Assembly: GCF_022539315.1 (NCBI RefSeq)
Contig: NC_066323.1
Span: 10,901,219-10,965,218 of the forward strand
DNA: 64,000 nt
Origin: Serinus canaria
Taxonomy: Eukaryota > Chordata > Aves > Passeriformes > Fringillidae
Direction of reading: 5' to 3'
Below, in pieces: positions 11,059-20,800 of the stretch; the stretch's first letter is position 1, and each line of letters begins with the position of its first letter. Made by a program: the position numbers and the translations under genes. Below the pieces are notes generated by a model. The model was given only the letters and a program-made list of their open reading frames with translations. It searched no databases and was not told the origin of the DNA.

Positions 11059-14000
11059 GTATTTGGGAAATCAATGAGACTTAAAAGCTATTGTGAGGGT
11101 TGGGACTTTGGGACAAATGCCCTGGTTCAGCCATGGTGAGAGATGAAGCTCCCACTCAGAAGGGCAGATAACATCTAATTCATGTGCTCAGACATGGCAG
11201 GAGCCTTTTCCATTTTCCTCCTTGTCTAAAGCCATGCCCAGAGACCAAGACTGGCCCAGGCATAGAAAATTTGCGAGAAACTTCCCTTTTATTGATATTT
11301 CTAATACAGCCTGATGCTGCTGGGAGCAGCAGCACAAACCAGTGACTCACATCCAGAGGTGTCCCTATCTTTGCCATCTGCCAGAGCACTGCAGCTGAGT
11401 TAGGAGATCATTCCCCCTTTGGTGGGTGAGCTGTCCGTGCTTGTGTGTGAGCTGAAGCCCTGCAGATGCTTTCCAGACCAAGCTCTCAAAGGTCAGTGAA
11501 TAAAAGGTCAGTCCATATATTATGATTTTGGGTTTTTGCTCTCTGCTTTTCTCCTGGTCACGCTGCTAATTTTCTGCCTTTAAGCTTCCAGGTGAAGGGT
11601 CTGAGAGCTGGGCTCGATGGGTGCATGTACACTGACTGACTCAAGAGTTTCAGCCCATGCTAGAAGCAAGCCTGCAAATGCAGTCCCAGGCAGTCCTCTG
11701 CAGTGCATGCCACCATCCATCCTGAGCCTGCCTTGCAGTTTAGGGAGCATTTATCTTCTTGCACTGAGCTCATCCAGACAGGCTGCAGATAATCAGCTTG
11801 CAGGGCAGCCATATGTATGGGGCATGGGCAGATTATGGAAGTGGTGACCTGACCACTCAAACAGCTGACAGTCAAAAGAACCATGGACAGAGTCAGTGCC
11901 TGACATATTTCTAGAGACTCAGAGCAGAGGAATCTAGTGCAAACGCAGCAGCTGTGCAAAGACACTGCTGGACCATAGAAGTATTTAATAATTGGCAGGT
12001 ATTAGCCAGGGCTTCCAAAGAAAAGCAGAGTTTTAAAGGCTGAAAGTTGTGTGCAGAAATGGCCTTCATCTGAAGGGAAATGTGAAAGCAAACCAGGACA
12101 GAGGGGTCTCTGGTGGTGTTGGTAGAACTGGGAGCTGGAATCTTCAGTCCTGCTCCCACCCCACTGTGTGGATTACCTGGGAGAAAGCAACAGTCTTTCT
12201 GTTCTTTTGCCTCATCTATCACTGAGCACACTGAGACTTCCTGTGGCTCAAGAAGCACTCTTTAAAATCTCTAAATTGGCAACTGCTGTTTCAAATACGA
12301 TGATGTCTGAAAGGCCAAACACCACAATTTGGTTTTCTAGACAGTGTTGGATGGCTCCAGCCCTAGTGCACAGCATGGAGATCAGCAAATGTGAAATGAG
12401 GATTAATTGCAGCATCCGTTGCACACTAGACTTGCCCTGTGCTGCCTGGATTTGCAAATCCATTCAGATGTCTGTGAGGATTTTCTCCTAATAAATCCAC
12501 ATGATCTACTAGAATGTCTCAGGGAAATCCCTTTAATTATTGCCTGTGGGTCATTAACTTTAGCAAGAGTGACTGCCCAAGCATGGGTAGGGTGTGAGCA
12601 GCCACTCTGTGGAGGAGAAGGGTTTCTGCTCTGTGTGTTTAGGAGAAAGGACAGGACCCTCACACTGCCATGTAGAGGGTAAGCCTGGGGGGAACACCAC
12701 CTCAGCTTCTAATTAGTTAATAAATTGCATTCAATACATGCTGATGTCTGCAGCACAAGCAGCTAATACAGCAGCATAGAGTGCCTGTCAGGAAATAGGG
12801 GGTGGTTTGGGCACCACAAGCACTTAAATAACCACGCTGATGGGATGTAGCAGAAAATCACTACTAAGCAGCATGATGCATTGCACTCCAGGGAACTCCT
12901 GTCTAGGGTCAGAGCAAGCTGTTAAATATCTGCAGACACAGTATTCATTTTCCTGACTTGCTGTTGAGCTGTCACACTGGCTCAGGAAGGCATGGCTACA
13001 GCAAGCAGGTGGCAGATGGAGCCTGCTGCTCTGGCCTTTCCTTACACTGGGATTTCCTGCAAGCTGAAATCGTCTGAGCTCAACGCCACCTTGGGGCACT
13101 CAGTGCAACTCTTGGAACACACCTCCCTTTCAGCTGGAGCACCAAACTTGTAAAGAAAGAGAGAGACTATTCTTGTCCATAGGTTATAATTTTTTCCTGG
13201 ATTTGGTGCCAGTGTGAGGGTATGTGAAAGCGTGTTCCCACATATCTTTTCATTCACACAAAAGCAACAAAGAACAAATGGGAAATGGGTTCTGAATCAC
13301 CACCAGAGAAATAAAAAACAGCTAATGGTAACAGGAAACTGTGTTTTGCATGTCATTAGACTTCACTGATAAAATCAAGCAAGCTGGCCTTATTCCCTAG
13401 ATGCTGGCTTAGGCCTGCAGCAGGATGAATAAGTCTCCTGTTAATGGAGTACATGCAAGGTACTGCTGTGGTAAGCATGTGCTTCTTGCCAGAGCCCAAG
13501 GCAGTGAGCGTAGGATGGCAATTACAGCTTTGGGAGAGGTAACTTTGGAAGAATATGTAATATGCAAGCTGCAGGTAAATCACATGGCTCAACAGAGCTG
13601 GAGAGACAGTTCAATGCTAGTCAAAATCATTCCACACATTCACAGTGGCTACCAGGTCCTGCTCTCATTTAGGTTGTTGGAAACCTCAAAGTTAACATTG
13701 GGAGTTATTTTGAATTTACATTTTCAGGCATGAGGTCCCTTGCTTTTGCAAATAAATACGGGTAATGTGACTTGAGATGAATATATGTAGGAATCACTAA
13801 TGGATTGTGATCTTTTCCTTTTGGACAGGGCCAGATATAATTCTGCAGTAGAAAAGGCCAGATAGCACCTGCATGACCAGCCAGATTAACCAAAAATCTC
13901 TGCTCAAAACATCTCTTTGGGGTGAGTAGGTAGAGACCATTGGGTCTGGTCCAGACCAATGAGGACAGTATCCCATAAATAGCTATGAAAAAGACCCAGG

Positions 14001-14190
14001 TCTCATTCCTGATCCTGGCCAAAAGGAAGGGTCTGTTTCTCAGGCACATTAAAACACTAAGTGTTTAATGGGAGCCTTTCTTCCATTGTGAACTCCACAT
14101 GAACCATTAAGGTTACAGGAGCCAACATCAAGGGAAATGTGCTGCCCTTTGGGTTCCTGCAGGGGCTGAGAAAGCAAACACTGAGAAACA

Positions 14191-14805
14191 CATGCTTCTG
14201 TGCAACAGAAAATCTTTATTGGAATGGTATCCAAAGGATCCAGAGCCCACTGCCTGCCCTCCCCTGTGCACAATGTGGGACACGGCGAGGAGCAGCCCTG
14301 GCTCAGCAATGCAGCCCTGAGCCCTCCCCATCACACCCAGCCTGCCTTCTTGTCCCAGCAGCGGCCACCAGGGCAGCACAGAGCTGCTCAGGAGGCGACA
14401 GGAAACCCAGACACCGCTGAGAGCAGCGTCTGCAGGTGTGGGCAGAGCCCCAAGCCCGGGGAAGCTGAGTTAGCGCTCAGTGCCTCAGGGGACCTGGTGA
14501 GCAGGGGGAGAGTGTACAGTGACAGCAGCCTGAATGGCACACACAGGACAGCACAGAAAGTTGGGAAGCATCTTCTGAGTAGAAGATCATGGCAGGTTAA
14601 ACCTGGAAGAAAGGAACAGCAGAGAGTGGCAGTGGGCTGCCAGCTCCTGCCACGGCCCCTGTTAGACTCGGCAGTGGTGCAGTCATGGAGGATGCCTTCC
14701 AGATTAGCAGCACGATGAGGGAACAGAACAAACTCCTAACATGTTAATACCCAGCAAGGCAGTTTGGGGAAGGGCTCATCTTCATCCTCCAGTCCTGACA
14801 AGCCT
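14191..14805 (-). other. UTS2B: UTS2B 3' untranslated region
   Basis: This lies between the UTS2B stop codon (14808-14806 on the - strand) and a canonical polyA signal at 14220-14215. Cleavage would fall about 10-30 nt beyond the signal, near 14195. The 3'UTR would be about 0.6 kb, assuming no further intron. Confidence 0.65.
14215..14220 (-). terminator. UTS2B: UTS2B polyA signal AATAAA
   Basis: The - strand reads AATAAA here, followed about 25-40 nt downstream by T/GT-rich sequence (TGTGTTTCTCAGTGTTTGC). That is the usual arrangement of hexamer plus downstream element. It lies about 590 bp after the UTS2B stop. Confidence 0.65.
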
Positions 14806-14831
14806 TCAGATGCAGTATTTCCAGAAGCAGG
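14806..14831 (-). CDS. UTS2B: UTS2B coding exon 5 (mature peptide and stop)
   Basis: The acceptor ccctccacag ends at 14832. The 26-nt coding part completes the Ala codon split with exon 4, then encodes CFWKYCI and TGA. Nearly the whole active octapeptide is thus on this terminal exon. Confidence 0.96.
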
Positions 14832-17800
14832 CTGTGGAGGGATACGAAAGAAAGATATCAGCATACAAGGGACTTTTTCCAGCTTCGCACTCTAGCCCTG
14901 GAGAAGGTCACCAACATCTCAATAACCAACCCTGAGTTCATATACTTTTAGGTGTTTCTTTTAGCTGCTCACAGTGTAAACATGGGATCTAAAAGTTGTC
15001 TTCATGTTGATTGATTTAAAAGGTTTCCTTTTCTTCTACTTCAGAAATGTCAGGAGCTAGCTTTTTCTTTCCTGTCTACTGGTCAGCAGTTTTGCTGCTT
15101 CAGAGGTGTGTGCAGGGCTTTGCACCTGTGGCTGATGGAAGAGCAGGATACTGACTTGGAGAGATTAGATCTGGTTCTTACTTTTTTTAAACTACCACTC
15201 TGCTATCAACCATCTTACAAACAATGTGGATTTCTGTAGAATCTTCTAAGACTAAATTAGGGAAGGATGTATATTTTGGTGTTGGAAAAAGTAACTCTAT
15301 CACAACCAGCATGAATCCCATGTGAGTTTCCTGTTTCCTGAAGTATGAGAAGAGATTTACACCTGGTTTTTGAAAGCAGGATCTCGGAAGAAAACTCCAA
15401 CTGAATCAGCAGTGCTCATGCTGAGACACGAGCTCCTCCCAGACTGGAAGGACTTTAGATGAAGACAAAGATTCCCTGCTTTCATTTCTGTTGGAATCTG
15501 ATTTAAACCTGGCACCGGGAAGTAGCTTTATCTACATTAAACCCTCCAGACTGGTGGGGGCATGAATTACATTAGCCAAATTAATTACAGCCTCCAGGGG
15601 TGCTTACAAATTGCATATTGCCCAAGGATCACCTAAGCATCAATGCAAGCCTTGCACAAAGGGATTTTCTCTTGGCTCTCTGGCAGTTGTCAGCTTCCAC
15701 GTGCACAGAGCATGTGGGCTAAGGGCAGAACCAGCTCTTTTGGTTTTAGGCCAGATCTGCCATCAGTGACTTCTGGTTCACAGCTGCTACAGCTTTGTGG
15801 AGGAATCCATTGAAAGCCAGCATGAGCAGCATTGTCCATGTGCTTGTCACGAGCAGCTTCACAAGAGCACTCGTGCAAAATGCTCCTAAGCCACTGGATA
15901 CAGACTGGACAAACAAAGCTGGGAGACCAACTGAGGGACATACCAGATCTTAGTTCCCTGCATTCTTGGTTGATTTCCACATCCTTTTTAGCCGTTTTTT
16001 CAGCAGCAGACAAGTGCTCCTTTTTTCTCTGTGGGGAGGCACTGACCTTGGCAGAGGGGAATGCCTGCAGTCCACATGCCTCATTATGCCTCCAGCAGTT
16101 GCTTTGAGGCCAGAGCAAAGGAGGGGTGCACTGTGGGGACGTGTTCATACAGAACTCCCCCCTTCAGGGCAGGCACTCATGGTTGATGTAACCCCACACT
16201 CCTCTGTGAAAAGCAGGATGTGACACTGCCTGCCTCCGTGAGGTCCTGGGTGTGCAGACCTGGTGTATCTGCCTCCAGAGCAGACAGGGCTGGGGGACGC
16301 AATCCTTCTCAGCAGCTGCTAAACCAGCCAGCCATAAGAGAGGGCCAGGACTGCCTGAAAAGCTGCCAACCAGCTGCTTTTCTGCATATTGGGGCATGTT
16401 TACTGTGATTGTCTTTGTGGCACAAAGGAGGCCCTGGAAATGAGGGTGGACAGGATGGCTGCAAGGCTCAAGCTCAAAACCTACCGCGTTTTTTGGGCTG
16501 GGATGCTGAGAGACTTTCCAAGGCATAGGCCACCTCTGACCCATCCTCTGCTGAGAGCTGATCCTTCAACTTCTCCAGCTGTTCAAACAGAAACACAGCA
16601 GTAAACAAGGGCCCCATCCTGAGGAGCTCCACAGAGTGCTGGGAAATGCAGGGCAAGAGAGCTACATGTAGACTGGCTGGCAGCCTCACTGGGAAGGATA
16701 GAGCGCTCCCTGGAGCAGGACCTTTCCCAGAGGATCTGCCTTTGGAGCACCCAAACCTCCTGATGCCCTCCTTCCTGAAGCTGCTTGTTTGGTGGCAGTG
16801 GTGTGGGCATTCCATGCTCTTTCCTTCCAGCCTAGGTGTAAGTCCCTGTGGAAGGGAGGCTGTGTGGAAGGATGCTGCAGCACTAAGAGTCAGGACAGTG
16901 CTGGGACAGGAAGTCTCCAGGCATCCAGACACTGCAGCAGAGGACATTGCTTCTCCATTTCCCTGGGCTGTCCCTCCTCTCTCTCTCCCTCACAGCTCTT
17001 GCTACCTTCCCTTGGTAATAATGTGGACAGTCTGCTGCACTTCTTCATCTTTAGCTACTCTCTTCTTGTGGACTGGGAACATCTACAGCCCCCCATCCTG
17101 ACTTTTGCTCTGGCAGAGCTGTTCTCAAAAGTCACAGCTTACGTCCCTCAGCACGGGAGCGAGAGGCTAGTGGAGGACCTGGCAGCCTCCTGTCTGGCAT
17201 TATACACTGGGATTTTTCAGTCTGAAATGAAAGTGCCATGTGGAACTTTGCAGGACCTCCAGCACCCATGCAAACAGCTGGAGCAGCTGGACCTGGCCTG
17301 AGAAGGGGAAAAAGGCACTTCCACTGCTTGTAAGGCTTGGGGCACAATGGGAGCCATGCCAAGGTTGCTGCAGACCTTTCCCTGTTCCTGGGCAGTGGGT
17401 TAGGGTTAGGGTTAGGGTTAGGGTTAGGATGGGGGCTCTATTTGTATTTGTGTACTCTGATCAGCTCAGCAGGGCTCTGAACTTGAGTAGGGCCACTCTT
17501 ACAAGGAGATGCAGCCAGCTCATACAAGGCAGCATGACCTCCTCTTCCTACTCTTCTGCTATGGAGATTTCCTTTGGTGCTTAACTCTTTCCTGGCTTGG
17601 TCTTTGCTGGCCTTTCACTGGTGACAGAGGCAGGAACTGCTCAGCTTTTATTGCCCAGTCTATAGCCCTGTTCTCTTTTTACCTTTTCCAGCTTGTGCAG
17701 CTGTTTAGCCAGGTTCTGCTTTTCCCTTTTCTCCATCCATGCTTACATTGCAGCAGCAGGTGGAAGGGTGCCAGCATGCCAAGATGGAAGGATAGGGCAT

Positions 17801-20800
17801 AAAGACAGCTTACACAATTGTTTAACTACCCATGCAAGAATATGCATCTATGTGTCTGTGCATTTGCTCCTCTCACCTCTTCAAGCTCTTCAAATTTCTT
17901 TGCCAGCTCCCAGTCTGCAAGAAGGAAAAGAGTAACATCAGTATCTGCATTGCCTCCTGAAGCTCAAATTAAAAAACATTTCTTCATGTGCCCTCTCCAG
18001 AGGTCAACAACAAGCAAAGACCTAGTTATCATTTAACTCCTGTTAGTGATCTGCAAATGAATGACAGCAGAAACAGAGAGAAAAGCTGGTTTTCTCTGCT
18101 GAATCTTATGGGACCTTATCCTAATTCTCCATTATGAGGGAAGCTTCTTTACTGCTCACCAGGCCACAGGGGAATTGGCCCAATGAGGTCACTTACAAAT
18201 TCAGGTGTGATACCAATTCAGGTGAAACTCTTTGCTGCTTTTTAATTTTTATCCTGCTAACTGCAAATCTCTAATGATGGCTTTTTTTGTCACTGGCTTT
18301 TATATGAAATCCCACTGCTTCCTTTAAGGCTTGTTTATCCTCACATCACCCATGCAGGCAGAAGTCAGAAGATACAAATTTAGCCTAGCATAACTTAGTG
18401 ATTTATAAGTCAGCAAAGATCCAGGCTGGCAGAGTAGAGCAACAGGAAAAGTCACATAGCAGGAAGTGCACAGATTCCAGACTTCTAAACCTTAGGGAAG
18501 CATGAGAACCTGGGGCCCAGTCTCAGAGATCAGACTTAGAGATCTCAAGGCTAGTCAGTACTGTACTGCTGTCAAGAAACCATGCAGGTGGATAAATGAA
18601 CTGCCCATGCAGAAAGAGGGGAGAGTTAAGTGTCTAAGAACAGGATTTGAAACATCCAGCTGAACTGAGAAGAGCCTGGAATAGCAACAGGGAAAGCTGC
18701 AGGGGTGAGGAATTTCAGTCTCACTGCTTTTGAGGGCTGAGGTACCTTATTCCAGACCCAAACTGATGCCAAAACCAGTTAATTTTTTAATAAGACAGAT
18801 GAGTCCAGTCAAAGCTGAGTGACTGGATACTGTAGTTCTCCTGGGTAAGTGAGTGCTAAGTGCTGAGCTGGTTTTAAGTGCTAGTGCTAGTTTGGGGAAA
18901 AAATGCAGTAAAATAAGAAGAAGAGCCAGGAAAGAGCTAAAGAATGTTTTTGCTGGGCCCCACAAGCAAACCAAAAAACAGCCCTGGGGCTGCCTCTTTT
19001 CTCTGTTCCTAGTGTGGCAGCAGGCATTGGTCTGGATATCAGGGGGATTTAGGACATAATTCCCCTTGATTTCAGATAAGACTTCAGCACACAGACACAT
19101 TGCCAGACTTGGGCTTTGGGGTTTTCTGGGTTTTTTTTTTTTGAACGTTTAAAACTGAGCAGGAGGGTGCCAAGAAAGAGCTGACTGCCTTCTTGGTTCC
19201 TCCTTCAAGAAAGGAACAGTTTTGTTGAAACAACCTGAATATTTTCTGATATTCATCCAACAATAAAAGCAGCAGTTCCTAAGCAAATCCATTACATCAG
19301 GATTCAATTTGAGAGATGAGATGGGGATGGAATCAAAAGGTGTAGGTTCTGTTCCTGGTACTATCAGCAATGACCTCAGGCAGACTCCTCCTCCTAAGTA
19401 TATCTTTACGTGCCCATAAGGTAGAGACAGACAGACCCTGGCATATCTATAAGTCAAAAGTGTCACTTAAAAACTATTATTATTAACATTTTTACCTCTT
19501 TCAGAGTTTCAAGTGCCTGTTTTGGCTCAATTTTCTGCAAACTGTAAGTTTGGCCAATGGCTGCTATGAATACAAAATGAACAGCAGTTGAAATTTGGAA
19601 CAGATTATCTCAGATGGGGAGAAGGAAGTTAATTTATGGATGAAGCTTTGAGAAACTGCCTGCTGTAAATCCTCTGTCTGTGCTCTGCTCAGAGATTCAT
19701 TATATTCGATTGTCTAGCATAAAATGCAGCCTTTCCTCTAGGACTAATAAGTGCAATAATCCATAAACTTATCATAAAAATGTTATTTCTTGAATGCATC
19801 CCCTTTGCAAGAAGAATGCCTTTGTTAGTATAAGGGCTTGATTTATTTATGTTTATTAATTTGTCCCAAGCTTGTTTAACCACTGCCTTGCTGCATTAAC
19901 AAGGGTCTGGGGAAGAGCACCGAGTGAGTTTGATAGATTTTCATAACAAGGATTTTGCTGGGCCCCCTCTCAGCTGTTTTCACAGGGAAGGGAAGTTTCC
20001 TGCTCTGAGACCACCACATCCAGCCCAAACCCTCCCCTGGCCGCAGTGGCCGTGGGAATAGCTGACCTCTGTAATCCATTTGGTGCTTGTGATCACTGTG
20101 CCTCATGTCAGGGAAAGACCAAGTTTCTCTTCAGCAGGTCTGAGTTTAGCCCCAGATGGGTGACTTTTAAATCTGGTGTCTGTTCACAGAGCACAGACAG
20201 GAAGAGCCTCTCCCTGGCCCATCTTTGGTGGCTGTGTGGGAAAAGCCAGTTGTCTCAACCTCCTCCAGCAGCAGCAGGGGCTTAGGCCCAGGCAGGACCC
20301 CCCCCGCCTTTGTTCCAAACTTGACCCCAATGGGTCTCACTGGAAAATCTTGGTGAAATCCCCCTGCCCCAAATGATAACAAGATGCTCCTGTCTCAAAA
20401 GCACACGGGGCTGTGTGGGGTGTGGGCAGAGAGGTGACTCCCAAAGCTGGTCCATGCCCCAGGCAATGCACACAACATCTAAAGGATAGTAGGGCCACAG
20501 GGACTCAGCAGAAAATTTTCTTGGTTTCACTTATGTACACACATATGTTCCCAGCAAAGTCCTGAGTGTCTGAGGATCTAGGGTACATGGTTTTGGAGGC
20601 TTTACTTTGCATTGCAAAAGCAGGTCCCATAGCTCCATGATGGAGAGCATCTGACATTAATCACATGTAGGCATCATACTGGGTGCTGCTTCCACTTTCT
20701 GAGCAGTTGGTATTTCTGAAGAACCTGAGAAGCAGGTTCCTTGCATTCATGCAAACACAGATTCAAGAAGCAGAGATCTCCCCTCCCCTTCACTTACCAA

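Larger units (their letters stand above)
9508..14190. other. OSTN 3'UTR and intergenic DNA between convergent OSTN and UTS2B
   Basis: No coding exon was recognised. The left part should be OSTN 3'UTR. The first canonical polyA hexamer on the + strand after the stop is AATAAA at 10112-10117, but no clear GT-rich element follows it, so the OSTN transcript end is uncertain. An A/C-rich simple tract lies at about 10999-11058. Confidence 0.55.

Noticed and set aside
14200..14718. + strand open frame of about 172 codons
   Set aside because: It lies antisense to the UTS2B 3'UTR and polyA signal and has no homology.
19502..19540. Possible extra UTS2B exon on the - strand (tttgcag, then an in-frame KIEPKQALETLKE-like stretch and GTAAAA)
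   Set aside because: The phase does not fit exons 2 and 3 (a stop appears in the required frame), and the real exon 3 at 17877-17914 matches both phases and homology.
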